From Piliocolobus tephrosceles (Eukaryota > Chordata > Mammalia > Primates > Cercopithecidae), in NCBI RefSeq assembly GCF_002776525.5, contig NC_045436.1:161683937-161747936 (forward strand): DNA of 64,000 nucleotides, read 5' to 3'. Positions within the stretch are counted from its first letter, which is position 1, and each line of letters begins with the position of its first letter. Shown piece after piece: positions 33,171-44,614 of this stretch. The notes beneath the pieces are model-generated. The model did no database searches, was not told the DNA's origin, and saw nothing but the letters and a program-made list of their open reading frames with translations. The position numbers and the translations under genes were made by a program.

Positions 33171-33289
33171 AGTTAGTTAGGATAACTAATAAATGTTGAA
33201 TATTTACTTAATAAAAACATGAAGTAACTATATTGGGATGATGAAGAGAAAGGAAATATATTAATGGGTGTGAATGGTTATATATAATA

Positions 33290-33500
33290 GCTAGTTCTCG
33301 TTTCCATATTCAGATGTCACTAGGTAATACCTGATGCAACAACCTGATGGGATGGGCTATTATAATTTTCAAACAAGGAAATGAGCCTGGGGATGGAGGA
33401 TTTGCTCAGGGTTTCACAGCAAGCCTACATGGTAGAGACAGATCTAGCACCTAGCTGTCCAGCCCCCCAGGTTTGGCACTAAACTATGGCAGAGAGCTTG
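33290..33500 (-). repeat. MIR SINE
   Basis: 'gctattataattttcaaaca', 'aggaaatgagcctggggatg', 'gctcagggtttcacagcaag' form a reverse MIR. Confidence 0.8.
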
Positions 33501-33724
33501 GCCCAAATATATCCTCTGCCTTTCTCTAGTTCTTCCCACATCTCCACGTTGGATGACTCAATAGAAATTCCCCACTCAATACACTTGTATTTTAGTTAAA
33601 AATAGGTAATCAGTGATTTTTATTGTATTCTATGTGACTTTCATTCTAAGAAGCAGAAAACATGCTAAGAATAGGCAGAATGTATACATGAATTGTGATT
33701 CTTGTGAGCTGGCTTTGTTGTTGC

Positions 33725-33910
33725 TGTGGATCTGGGTTTGAGGGCTGACTCCTCCACAGATTAGATTAGATCTTGGAAAACTACTTCATCTATCTCAAGC
33801 TTTGGTTTTCTCATCTGTAAAATGGGACTAAAATAGCAGACATCTCACAGGATTAAGTAAGATAATGAATGTGAGAGATGAACACAGTGCCTGCTAATAG
33901 AAGAGCATAA
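33725..33910 (+). repeat. MIR SINE
   Basis: 'ggttttctcatctgtaaaat' followed by 'gggactaaaatagcagacat' and 'ttaagtaagataatgaatgt' is the MIR core and 3' part. Confidence 0.87.
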
Positions 33911-34200
33911 GCCGTGTAAAGGATTGTGGCAGCACTGGAAGCATAGCTGGGGGTCAGGGTGGAAAGAAGCAGAGAGAGCAGTTGATCCCAGTAACCCCGT
34001 TGCTAATATCATGCATTTGAACAAATTTGTAATGTTAAAGTTACATTACCTGGCTATTGGGAACTATGCTGTAAGACTATCAGAGGAACATGGAGATACG
34101 TAGAGAAACTAGTCAAGGTGGTGTAAAACTGTTTTCAGGTCTCATGGTGTCACCAAGCTCTGGCATGGGTCAGAACCTGGTCCTAGCTCTGGTGGTGGTA

Positions 34201-34549
34201 TGTGTTAGTTCGTTCTAACACTGCTAATAAAGACATACCTAAGACTGGGTAATTTATAAAGGGAGGAGGCTTCATGGACTCACAGTTCCACATGGCTGGG
34301 AAGGCCTCACAATCATGGCAGAAGGCAAGGAGGAGCAAAGCCATGTCTTACATGGTGGCAGGCAAGGAGAGAGCATGTGCAGGGGAACTCCCTTTTATAA
34401 AACCATGAGATCTCGTGAGACTTACTATCATGAGAACAGCATGGGAAAAACCTCCCCCCATGATTCAGTTACTTCCCATGGGGCACTCCCACGACACGTG
34501 GGAATTATGGGAGATGATATTTGGGTGGGGACACAACCAAACCATATCA
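34201..34549 (-). mobile_element. MSTA-type MaLR solo LTR
   Basis: Starts 'tgtgttagttcgttctaaca', includes 'aagactgggtaatttataaa' and 'ccatgattcagttacttccc', and ends 'aaccatatca'. Flanked by an exact 5-bp duplication TGGTA (34196-34200 and 34550-34554). The 93-codon ORF in it is incidental. Confidence 0.93.
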
Positions 34550-34554
34550 TGGTA

Positions 34555-35490
34555 CTTCACAGTTGGAGCAGAATTAGCAGTAGCAACATATTATAACGTT
34601 TGTTATTTCTTCCGAATATCCATAGATTAATTCTCCATGGAACATTTCTAGATATGAAAGGTTTGAGAATTACTTGAAACTTTCATGGGTGATGGTTCTG
34701 AGAAGTTGCTAACCAAACATGAGAAGCATGGCCTTGATCTCTTACCTTTATCAAGATGACTGGTGGATACCACCACCATCTATCTATGTGTTTTCATAGG
34801 GAGGCAGGATGGTCCATTAGGTTGCTTGATATACCACTTGAAACTCATGTGGCAACTTCATTGTTTTTAAAAAAACACTCCACTTGTGATACAGAATATT
34901 TTAAACACATGATGACAAGCCCTGTTCTCTGTTCTATGAAGCGGAGATGGGCTCATAGACACCTGAAGCTTTCTACAAAGGGGGTAGAATTTGTCTTCTC
35001 CCTTAGGGACATCATGCACTTCTGTCTATCACTCAGTATTGCTATTTGGCTTCTGAGACTTGAAGGGAGGGCCGGAGATGCTTAGGGCTCACCTAGGTGT
35101 CTACAGAGTGAAAAGTTGGAATCTTTGGGGGGCACAAAGAGGATCTTGCTTTGTTCTGCTTTTTTGCAAAGCACTCTCTGCCACTTAGAGTGGGTGCGAG
35201 TATCCCATTTGTTGCACTCCATTTGTACTATAGTTCCAAAAACCTAAACATCTCTCTCTGTGGAGAATTAGGGTGTCGGGAACACTTGGTCAGGTAGATA
35301 CTTAAGGGCCAAAGCACCCAAATATTGCATCCCACCACATGGGGCAAATGTTTTCAGGCACTGGGAGTTAGCACAGACAGAATATATCATCTAACATTGC
35401 AGAGAATTCTAGGAAGGAATGAAAGGGCAAGGCTGATTTTGCTGTAGAAAGACTGGGGAAAGGAAGAGAAGGAAAAGGACCCTGTGAGGG
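34555..35490. other. unique non-coding sequence
   Basis: No repeat recognised. A 109-codon ORF (34756-35085) begins in unremarkable context and has no recognisable domain. Confidence 0.45.
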
Positions 35491-35519
35491 AAATGACTTC
35501 CATGGGGAAAAGTGAAATA

Positions 35520-35640
35520 AACAAGGAAATGAAATATTTAGTATATCAAATCATTATGTTGGACAACTTACATTATATAATTTTATTTGACCATTATATA
35601 CTTCAATAAAGCTGGAAAAAAAGGGAGTTAAGCCAAAAAA
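35520..35640 (+). repeat. L1M 3' end with A-rich tail
   Basis: 'gaccattatatacttcaata' followed by 'aagctggaaaaaaa' is the terminal word of L1M elements, with A-rich sequence after it. Confidence 0.65.
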
Positions 35641-35689
35641 AAAATTGTTCTGAATCAGGAGGAAGGCAACCTAGGTGAGGAAGTGCTGA

Positions 35690-35870
35690 TGTGTGTGTGT
35701 GGTAGTTTACATTTAATTCTCATGGCAAATTGTAAGTATAATTATATAATTATTCCCATTCACAGATGAGGAAACGGAAATTGGTAGGAATTTATAATTA
35801 TTCCCATTCATAGATGAGGAAATGGAGAAATCGGTTCTCTGTAGGGTGTCCAAGCTCACACAGGTGGCAG
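35690..35870 (-). repeat. MIR SINE with internal duplication
   Basis: 'tattcccattcacagatgag', 'gaaacggaaa', 'ccaagctcacacaggtggca' read as reverse MIR. Its core is present twice. Confidence 0.85.
35746..35826. repeat. 48-bp tandem duplication within MIR
   Basis: A 33-bp block at 35746-35778 recurs at 35794-35826 with two C/T differences, so it is a fairly recent duplication inside an old SINE. Confidence 0.9.
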
Positions 35871-35874
35871 GAGA

Positions 35875-36290
35875 CAGTATCTTTCCTCATCTTTCTGGCC
35901 ACAAAAACTCTCATTTTCATTCCTTCATGTGAGATCAAAGTCCATTTCTTTCTTTTCCACATATTTTCCAATGAATGGAAATCCTCTTTGCTGAGATCCT
36001 CCCTTCCCTGCATTTGCTGGGCCAATATACTTTCCTTCAGGTAAAGATTTGCCTTTACTGAACCCTCTACGCAGGTGAGGAAGAAGACTCTGGACCCACA
36101 CTGGGGGCTGTTTCTGGGTCCTGCCTTGGGAGTGGTGCTGGAAACTCACTAGGAGCCATCAGGGGTCCAGAGACATCACAGTTCTTCTCTCTTTCCTGCA
36201 CCACCACACGCTTACATTTCTCACATTGAAACACACAGCTGGTTAACTGTTCCTCTGGAGTGCCTGTAAAAGGGATTGGACGGTGCAGTG
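35875..36290. other. unique non-coding sequence
   Basis: Overlapping ORFs on both strands (74-76 codons) are shadows of one another; no gene recognised. Confidence 0.45.
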
Positions 36291-36294
36291 TTAG

Positions 36295-36455
36295 CCTGTA
36301 GCGCTGAAGGTCTAAAACCTGGTTCTACCACATGGTAGCTGTGAGAACGTGATAATTTACTCAGCCTCTATGTGTTAACCTCTATGTTTTCCCCATCTGT
36401 AAAATGGTGATAGCAGTAGTAGCTGCCTCATAGGGCTGACCAAAGGGTTGAGTAG
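36295..36455 (+). repeat. MIR SINE
   Basis: 'acatggtagctgtgagaacg', 'ttccccatctgtaaaatggt', 'tgcctcatagggctgaccaa' follow MIR order. Confidence 0.87.
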
Positions 36456-36754
36456 AAAAATCACATCATGATAATCATCGTCATCATTGTCACCATCATC
36501 TCGCTATCACTCCCAAAGAGTCTGCACACAGTCATTTCTCATGTTGTTGGCTTGCTTCACCTGAGGTTGGTTTCAGCTATTGAAAGTTTTAGAGGCAAGT
36601 CAAGGGGTCAGTGTTCAAGAGATGAAAAAACAGAAACAGGAACAGTGCTTGTGCACATGAAGTTGCCTGACAAAGTTTGCATGTGTGTTTCAAGAAGGTA
36701 GTTTAAAAATCTTTGATCATTGAATCCACAGGGGCTGTAGATTAACAATGAAGG

Positions 36755-37059
36755 GGCTGGGCATGGTGGCTCACGCCTGTAATCCCAGTACTTTGGGAGG
36801 CCGAGGCGGGCAGGTCACTAGGTTAGGAGATGGAGACCATCCTGGTCAATATGGTGAAAGCCCATCTCTACTAAAAATACAAAAAAATTAGCTGGGTGTA
36901 ATGGCACGTGCCTGTAGTCCCAGCTACTTGGGAGGCTGAGGCAGGAGAATCGCTTGAACCTGGGAGGCAGAAGTAACCGTGAACCGAGATCGCGCCACTG
37001 CACTCCAGCCTGGCGACAGAGCAAGACTCCATCTCAAAACAAAACAAAACAAAACAAAA
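36755..37059 (+). mobile_element. AluS-type element with target-site duplication
   Basis: Starts 'ggctgggcatggtggctcac' and ends in a (CAAAA)n tail. The 11-bp duplication AACAATGAAGG is exact at 36744-36754 and 37060-37070. Confidence 0.96.
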
Positions 37060-37074
37060 AACAATGAAGGGATG

Positions 37075-37865
37075 ACAGTGTATTGGGGAAAAAGATAAGT
37101 CATTAAGAATCAAGTTTCTCTTTTTTGTGTATGTTTGAATTCCTAATATTCAGATTTATAAGAGCATGTAATTATATCACCAACTAAATAAGAGCAAAAA
37201 AAATCTATAAAACTAAAGGAACACTATTCTTGCTGAATAATATATGCACATAAAATTAGAGCAGTTCACAAATGCAGAATTCTAATGTTATATTAGCTGG
37301 TTGCAACTGCAAAGCCTGCATTTATATTTCCATTAAAGCTCTGTTTTCTTTCAGTTTGAGGAAATGTTTGCCTTAACAAAAGCTCTAATGCTTTATTTTA
37401 GCCTAAAGGGATAAATCTTGTGCAAGATCTGTTTTAAATGATTTTTTGAGGTTTTGAAGAAATAAAATATTTTTATTATAATATCATTAATTTTGGGGGA
37501 TTGTTGCTCTTGGAGGACTCAAATATAAATGAACTTTAAAAGTTAAAACTTTCCAACTGCCTGGTTCCTAGTGAGGAGAGCTTGCTCTTGAACTGAGAAG
37601 TTTTCAGTGAGGAAATGAAAAAATCGAGAGGAGGCAGAAATAGGGAATGTGGCATCAGAAGGGAAATTAGGGTCAGGTAACCCCATCTGTTCCCCTTATA
37701 ATTCCCCTTGGGAAATATGTGTAAAATCAATATGGATGACTAAAATTCAATAGTATATGTAGCCCCATCATTCCGGATATGAATTGCAAGTATTCTAAAT
37801 TTTCTTCTAGCTTTAATTAAATAATATTTAAATGAAAATAATGTGTGCTTATATAGATGTATATA
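37075..37865. other. unique AT-rich sequence
   Basis: No repeats recognised. The stretch 37280-37470 (TTAAAGCTCT, GGGATAAATC and similar words) has constrained-looking texture but no proof. Confidence 0.4.
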
Positions 37866-37870
37866 AAACC

Positions 37871-37936
37871 ATTTGATTTAAATTTATATATATAAAATAA
37901 AAATTATAAATATATATATATATATTTAAATCAAAT
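37871..37936. repeat. AT-rich inverted repeat (cruciform-capable)
   Basis: The arms ATTTGATTTAAAT (37871-37883) and ATTTAAATCAAAT (37924-37936) are exact reverse complements. The intervening 40 bp is nearly pure A/T with TA runs. Confidence 0.9.
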
Positions 37937-37939
37937 TGT

Positions 37940-39010
37940 TGAAGAGGACTAATACTAGAAAACAATGGTCCTGTGGCCCACCTCTTTCCATTCTGAGCCC
38001 TATTTCTTAGAGGCTTATGTCATTGCTCCTTCCTGTTTTTCAGGCCATAATAAAAGTAAACTTTAAACCTACTTCGAACTGCCATTCAACGTTTAACTTC
38101 TTATAAGATGCTAAATGACTAATTTGAATCGATGGCAAGTTATTTTCCTAGAATCAGGGAATGTGAGAATGGGAACACTTCTCAAGATCCAGGTGAATTC
38201 ACATTACATCAAAAAGAAATCGAAGTCCAGACAGGGTCTGGGACCCGCCCAAGGCTGAACAGTTAGTTTTTGACACTCTGCGGGGTAAAACTTGGGTCTG
38301 ATGCCCTTTCCTTTCTACCATACTGAATAGTGCTACACATCCTGAATAGTGCTTTGATAAGGTAGTTCTCTTCTCTAGAAAGTTAGACCATTTAAAAATG
38401 CTAGTTAACATGAATGCAATTCACCAATGTATTTGTCATTTAAAGACCAGTGCAAAGTATAATGGACCAATAAACATTGGAATGTACTTATAAAATTGAC
38501 CCAGATTGGCAGGAAAAAAACCGTGCAATTTAAAACAGGAAAAAGCAAGCATAATTGATAAAAGGAATGGTGTAATATTTAATATTAGAAAATATTATTG
38601 GTAGCAGCTTTCCAATGTTAGTATTAAGTTATAGTAAATATCTTTCCATACTTGACAGTTTCTTTAGTTTGTCATTAGATGAGGAAACAGTATTGATGGT
38701 TTAGGGGTTATGGAAGACCGTATAATAGCGATACAGAGGAAATCTGAAAGTGTAAAGACTGGGGAAATAGAAATCAGAATTTAGGGTGTGTTTGTGCATG
38801 CATGTGGGTGTGTGTCTGTATATTATATAGAGGTGGGGATGGTAAGTTAGAGGCAAGAGTCGATAGGATGTCCTGGCCTTCTAGGAACCAGCTTTAACAG
38901 AGGCTGATACATTTGACGTCTAGTCTTAAGGTCAGAAAGGGTTTGATCAGGTAGTAGCTACGTCGTGTTGGGTCAATTTCACATACTGAAAGAAAACACA
39001 ATTGGCCTAG
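37940..39010. other. unique AT-rich non-coding sequence
   Basis: No gene or repeat recognised, apart from a short TG-rich patch at 38785-38825. Confidence 0.45.
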
Positions 39011-39014
39011 ACAA

Positions 39015-39355
39015 GGGATTGGCAAAATTGCTCTGCAAAGGTCTAGGTCATAAATATTTTCACCTTTGCTGGCCGTAAGGCCTCTGTTGCAACTATTCAG
39101 CTCTGTCACTGTAGCACAAAAGCAGCTATTGATAACATGTAAACCAGTGAACATGGCTGTGGGCCAATAAAACTTTATTCATGGCTGCAGAAATGTGAAT
39201 TTCATGTAATTTTGATGCCACAAAATATTATCTTTTTAAATATTGTTTTCAACCATTAAAAATATAAAAATCATTCTTTGCTCACAGACTATGCAAAAAT
39301 AGGTAGGCTGCTGGATTTGGTCCATGGACCATAGTTTGCTGACAGTTGGCCTAGC
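39015..39355. repeat. hAT-Charlie MER element (MER3/MER20-like layout)
   Basis: 'aaggattggcaaaattgctc', 'taaatattttcacctttgct', 'ggccaataaaactttattca', 'ggatttggtccatggaccat', 'agtttgctgacagttgg' follow a well-known Charlie non-autonomous element. The exact subfamily is uncertain. Confidence 0.8.
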
Positions 39356-39359
39356 TAAC

Positions 39360-39940
39360 AAAGGGTTAGGGTCTATTATTTAACAAATGATTCTTCTGTC
39401 CCAGCAAATAGGTAGAGATGAACTGCCATTTTTCATTCTCCCTAATTTTGTGTTTCTGGAACCTAAGTACTTTCTGATTTTGCTTTGTTTTTCATAGGCC
39501 AGCAGTCTTGACCGAACACAGAGCAAGTTCTGTGTATGATCTTTTCACTCTAATACCCCATTTCCTGATCGACCAAGCACTCCAGTGGATAAGATAAAGA
39601 CAGTTCTTTACTGCATTGTACAGACCAGCAGTCAAATACGTTTGCTATCATGACTAAGGTGTAGGCACTTTTAAAGACTGTTATTCTGAAGTGCATTCTG
39701 CATGCTGATATAGTGTATCATGCAGGATGTATACTGGTGGGAACTTCCTCTCATATGTCAGGGGGACTCTACTTGGCTAATAAACCCCAGAAGTACGCCC
39801 AGTGAAGAGAAGAATGCCCAACTACATCCCTCACTGGTCACTGATGCCCCTCATTTGCATTTAGTATAATTCCTGCATGGAATCCCTGCACTTTTGATTG
39901 GCTCCTTGCCCCTAGTATCACAGTAATCCCTTACACGAAT
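39360..39940. other. unique non-coding sequence
   Basis: No gene or repeat recognised. Confidence 0.45.
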
Positions 39941-39944
39941 GGCA

Positions 39945-40080
39945 TGCTTTTGAGGTAGAGAGTATCATTTATATAAAAATTCTGATGCAGATGGCAAAGT
40001 GACACTCAGGGAAGTCACTACGGTAGAAAGTGGTGGAACTATAGCTCAAAGCCAAATTGGACTCCAGCTGCATTGCTCTT
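39945..40080 (-). repeat. MIR SINE, diverged
   Basis: 'gatgcagatggcaaagtgac', 'actcagggaagtcactacgg' and 'tggaactatagctcaaagcc' suggest a reverse MIR. Confidence 0.5.
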
Positions 40081-40089
40081 TCTGCTCAG

Positions 40090-40890
40090 CCAGGCATCCT
40101 GCCTCTAGTTTAGAGTTTATAGGGCATGGGACTAAAGCCACTTGTAAACTTTGATGTGATGAGGTCAATTATTTTTAAAATTTATTGTCAGTAGAGGGTG
40201 TTTATGCCTTTTATTAACGTGTTTGCTTCCTCCCAAGCTAAAGTCATTGACTTGAGTGTAGGAGGGCATCTCATGCCTTAGAGTGAAAAATGAATACCCA
40301 CGTTCAAATTTGTTGAGCAATTAGCTCCTCTTTCTCCCTATTGACCTGGAGATTTTTGACTTTGGACCTTAAGAGAAAATACGTACTGAAGGAAACAGGA
40401 AAATGTAACTGAAATATTTAGAACATAACTTGAAAATCAAATTCCTTGGTATCTACTGGATGGAGGAAGATACATACAAATTCCCCCTCCCTCAACTAGT
40501 TTACAAATTACTCTGTTTCCTTTGCAACATGTACTTATTCTACATGTGAACTCCTGTAGTATTTACTTATTCTTTATTCTTTGAACCTGTTTTGAAAACC
40601 CTATGCTCTTAGCAGTGGCTTCTGGAGAAGATATTTCTGGAGGGGAAGACAAGACCTGATCACTGGCCCAAGGAACATGCAATGTTGTTGGAAAAATCAC
40701 GAAAGCTTGAGTAATTCACGAACAATACAAGACAATATGACCAGTGTCACTATTCATCTTATGCTAAGCTAGAGGTGACTTCAAAGAAGGAATGTCATGT
40801 CAATGCAGACTCAATGTGTAGAAAAGTCTTCATGAAATAACACATTTTTAACCTAGCTCTGGAAATGGGCAGGACTGGGAGAGACATAGG
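40090..40890. other. unique non-coding sequence
   Basis: No gene or repeat recognised. Confidence 0.45.
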
Positions 40891-40894
40891 AAAT

Positions 40895-41033
40895 TATTAT
40901 TTCTAGAGTGCAAACTGTGCTGGTCACTTAAGTTACTCACTTAATTCTTGCCAAAAATCAGTATTACCATATCCACTTTGAATTTGAAGAAAACAAGGCA
41001 CCCAAAAGAGACAGGATCAAATTTACTGAGATT
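40895..41033 (-). repeat. MIR SINE
   Basis: 'agtgcaaactgtgctggtca', 'cttaagttactcacttaatt', 'cttgccaaaaatcagtatta' give a reverse MIR, directly abutting another MIR in the opposite orientation. Confidence 0.7.
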
Positions 41034-41245
41034 GGCTCTAGGCACTGCCATTCTATTAACCGTGTGACTATATGCAAGACCCTGAAGCTTTCTTTGCCTT
41101 GGTTTCCCTCTTTATAAAGTAGAGATCATAATGGTGCCCACCTTGTGGCTTTATTGTGAAGTTTGAATGAGTTAATGCACATAAAGTGGCACATATAAAA
41201 TGCTCAATAAATGCCGTGGATGGTTATGACTGTCATTACCAAATA
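41034..41245 (+). repeat. MIR SINE
   Basis: 'accgtgtgactatatgcaag', 'ggtttccctctttataaagt', 'aatgagttaatgcacataaa' and 'aatgctcaataaatgccgtg' cover most of MIR. Confidence 0.9.
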
Positions 41246-41784
41246 CCTTGCCAGAAGTAGGGCTGAGATTGGAATGCAAATCTGACCCTAATTCCATGCT
41301 CATTTCACTACAGCTCAGTTGTAGAAGGTGGTATCAGTGGATCCATCACCAGCACAATGCTGGTGTGCAGAATGAGGTGCCATGATGGTACCATGAGGGT
41401 CCATGGTGAGAGTGAACCCTCATGATGAAGTAGAAGATGTGGGATGGTGAGTGATATGAGAGAAAGTTCGATGCATAGGGGGAAGTACCAGCGTCACCTT
41501 CAGGACTCATTTCATCGGTCTGCCTGGGCTATGACTAGCTAAACATTACCACATACCTTTTCCTTTGATTTCAATTTAGGCCAGGTCTGTGTGAGTCCTG
41601 TTCTGACACCAACACCTTCCACAATATAAACACATGTGCACACATAGACACACACAAACCCTGAATGTGCTGTGGGCTGAGCCATACATATTTTCCCAGC
41701 CTTGGCTCTTATCCCTCATCCCCTACTATACTCTAGTCATATGGAATGAGTTTGCAATTCCCTGAAGCCCATTGGAATGCGCAT

Positions 41785-41880
41785 CCTGCCCTCACTGTAT
41801 TTCTACTACCTAGCATAGCACCTGGGGTATAGTAGGTGCTCAATGAATGATTGGCAAAAAAGTGAGTCCATGAGTAAATG
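41785..41880 (+). repeat. L2 LINE 3' tail
   Basis: 'ctacctagcatagcacctgg' followed by 'ggtatagtaggtgctcaatg' is the L2 terminus. Confidence 0.75.
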
Positions 41881-41989
41881 AGGGTTCTCTCACTCCTCTG
41901 GGCTTCTGCAGATACTGTTCTCTCTGACAGGAAAATCATTCCTACCTTCTAGTTTTCTCCTCCAGAGGAGCTCTGCCACTTTCCTGTCC

Positions 41990-42105
41990 TCTCTTAAAAG
42001 CTGAGTTAGGTGTAACTAGGAGCCATCATTATTCCTTCCGTGGCATTGATTACATTACATTGCAATTTCCTCTTTATTCCTCTGTCCACCTCATTAAAGG
42101 GTGGC
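41990..42105 (+). repeat. L2 LINE 3' fragment
   Basis: 'gaggtaggtgtaac'-like text, 'ggcattgattacattacatt' and 'gcaatttcctctttattcct' match the L2 3' UTR, a part normally upstream of the tail seen at 41785-41880. It is therefore a separate copy or rearranged. Confidence 0.5.
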
Positions 42106-42217
42106 TGACTGGAGGGTGAGAAAAAGGGGTGCTTATTGAGGACCACATGCTCTGTGCCTAGCAGAGTCAGCCTCTCAGGAAGACCCAGGACCTATCTGTG
42201 AACACAAGTGAATGTAC

Positions 42218-42221
<4 letters not shown>

Positions 42222-42258
<37 letters not shown>

Positions 42259-42268
42259 GCACACACAT
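42222..42268. repeat. (CA)n microsatellite
   Basis: About 17 CA units followed by impure CACA sequence. Confidence 0.97.
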
Positions 42269-42269
42269 A

Positions 42270-44435
42270 TGTGCGTGCACACCCTTTCAGGAGCTGTTTT
42301 GCCCTGGCCCCTCTGGGGGAATGAGTCACCAAGTAAGTAACAGGTGACTCAGGACACTGGCAGATGTCTCTCTCCTTTTCTGGCAGCGGGGAAGGCATGG
42401 CTCAGCCTCCACAGTTACTGTGGCAGTTGGAATTCAGAGAAATCAGCAGCTGACAGCAGAAGTGAAGTGCTCGAGACGGGAACTCCGTAATCAGCTTCGA
42501 GACTTTTAATGAGTGTTCTCCAGAGCAGAGTCGCTAACAAACCATCCTGGACCCCTTGATCAGTTTAATTGGAGGACAGACGGTCTTAAACATTTAAAAA
42601 AGCCGACAGAAGGATCTGATTCCCAAGGCTTTCCCTCTAGCTAAACCTGTGCCTCCGAAGCTCACTTCCTTGGCCACGTGCAGTGCTTGCATTTTGACCT
42701 TTAGTGATTCCAGATCTCTGTGTTCTGTGCTCTGTTTCTGAGCCTGATCTTCATGTTGTCCTTTTGAGCATATGTGGAAGGATACCAAACTCACCATTAA
42801 TGCTAATATCTTCTTACTGGAAGTATATTTGAGACAGGGGTCCCTTTGGGGACATTTTGATGTCTGTGTATCCCATGGATTTTATCTGTTTTTATAAAGC
42901 ATATTTAAAGCTAACTCTGTCTACTACCTGACTATTTCAGAATCACTATAGCATTTCCTACTAATTGAGATGCTTCTTTGCATTAAGTGTGTTCTGTTTT
43001 TCTTAGCAAATTTAAATACTTTGAAAATTGAATTTTTATATTGGTAATACGTATTATAAAAGCTGATAAATGTGAGATTAATGGCCAAGAAGAGACATTC
43101 CAGATTTAGATTTTTATCATTTATTAATCATGGAAAGTAAACCTGATGTATAAGTAATTTTAGTTTTATCAAGAAGATAAATTGTTCTGCCTAATGAATG
43201 TATAGATATTCTATGCCAAAGACATTTGGAGTAATCTGTTAATCATTTAACTGTGTCAGGGCATATGCTATGTCTTCATAAGGCAATTAAAACACATAGC
43301 TTTCTCCACTGAAATGTGTGTTGGCCTTCACCGCCTAAAGCAAATTAAAATGGCATTTGTCTTAGACTAGGTTTTAGCGGCACAGTATCTAAAGGCAAAA
43401 AAATAAAAAAATAAAAAAAACCATGGAAGTCTCTAGATGTCATAGCTAAGATAGACTAGTTCAATCTCTAATATCTGGAGTGAGGTTGCAAATCACTCCC
43501 CGAGCGGAACTGTGCTAATGAGGAAAGACTTTCTGGTTCCCAAGTACCTATCACAGTGTATGGGCTCTCGGTGGAAAATCCCAGGGGACCGTTTCCCCTA
43601 TCGGAGCCTGGGGATTTCCATCTGTAGCTCCCATTAGCACTAATGGGTGCTCCCCAGGTATAAACTGTCCTCTCACTGACGGAGGAACAGACTCTTTATA
43701 TCTGTGTATATATGTGACATTTATATCTGGAGTTCAGAGACTGACAGAGGGCTGCGTTAACAGGCTTTGCAGTGTTATGGTACCATTATGCTAATAGAGA
43801 TTTGTGTCAGCTCCTTTTTAGAGGGCCATAATTCTACTTTTAAAACTCTCTTTCAGGTGAAGCAAATTTTTCAATATTAGTATTAACTTTTTGTCGTCGT
43901 CGTTTTTTGCAAAGGAACAATAACCACCATCATAGAAAACAAATGACTATTTTACTCGCCTGGCAACAGTTTGTGGAAGGTGATTTTACTTGCTTTTTAG
44001 AGAGCCTTCTATCTGATTTGCCCCAAGCTCAGGGCACAGTGACAATCGTCTTCCCTCATGTGGCTCTACCAGTCATGAATGTTAGAGGACACCGGTGGGG
44101 GGAGGTGTTCGGTGGAAAGCTTCCACCGGGGAGACTGAAGGCACCCAAGGAGACGGAAGGCAAAGAGAAGCGCACTAGAAGCATGAGATTCTGTGGAAAC
44201 TGGAGGATGCCGCCCACCTGAATTAGAAATCAGGTAGCTGATTTCCAAGGTTGGTGGGAACTTAATATCTCCCAGGCAAGTTTCCGGCCGGAGCTTCTGA
44301 GAAGGAAGTGGAGAATCATAAAGGGCCTGGGCCTAATTTCCTTCCATTGCCTTTAGAGGGCATAGCATAGGGGTTCCTCTGTAACTGTGTGATGAACAAA
44401 CAGGTAGGGCTGACACTGGTTTTTGTCCATTCCTC
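42270..44435. other. 2.1 kb of repeat-poor unique sequence
   Basis: No transposon recognised apart from an A-rich patch at 43397-43421. It contains the inverted-repeat region described separately. A 104-codon ORF (43907-44221) lacks recognisable features. Confidence 0.45.
43565..43655. promoter_or_regulatory. paired inverted repeats with EBF- and kappaB-like motifs
   Basis: Arms 43572-43585 and 43607-43620 are reverse complements at 12 of 14 positions and contain GGAAAATCCC and GGGGATTTCC, both kappaB-like. TCCCAGGGGA (43579-43588) fits the EBF consensus TCCCNNGGGA. A second hairpin follows: arms 43626-43636 and 43641-43651 match at 10 of 11, with CCCATTA/TAATGGG at the core. Function is inferred only. 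Confidence 0.4.
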
Positions 44436-44439
44436 TTAC

Positions 44440-44612
44440 CAGCTTCCTTCATAACCTCCCCAAGCCTCATTTTCCTGTCCTCTAACCTAGGGAGAGAAAT
44501 TTTCTCAGACGTCACAGAGCCTTCACGAGGAGTCCAGGAGTTAAAGCGCACAGAGGCTGTAGCTCAATGCCTAACCTGGGGTAAGCTCTCAATAGGTGCT
44601 TCTTGTTGGGGG
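44440..44612 (+). repeat. MIR/L2 3' end, diverged
   Basis: 'cctccccaagcctcattttc', 'gtagctcaatgcctaacctg' and 'gtaagctctcaataggtgct' suggest an old SINE or LINE tail. Confidence 0.5.
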
Positions 44613-44614
44613 TG

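Noticed and set aside
43907..44221. 104-codon ORF (+) considered as a small gene
   Set aside because: No ATG context of note and no family similarity recognised.
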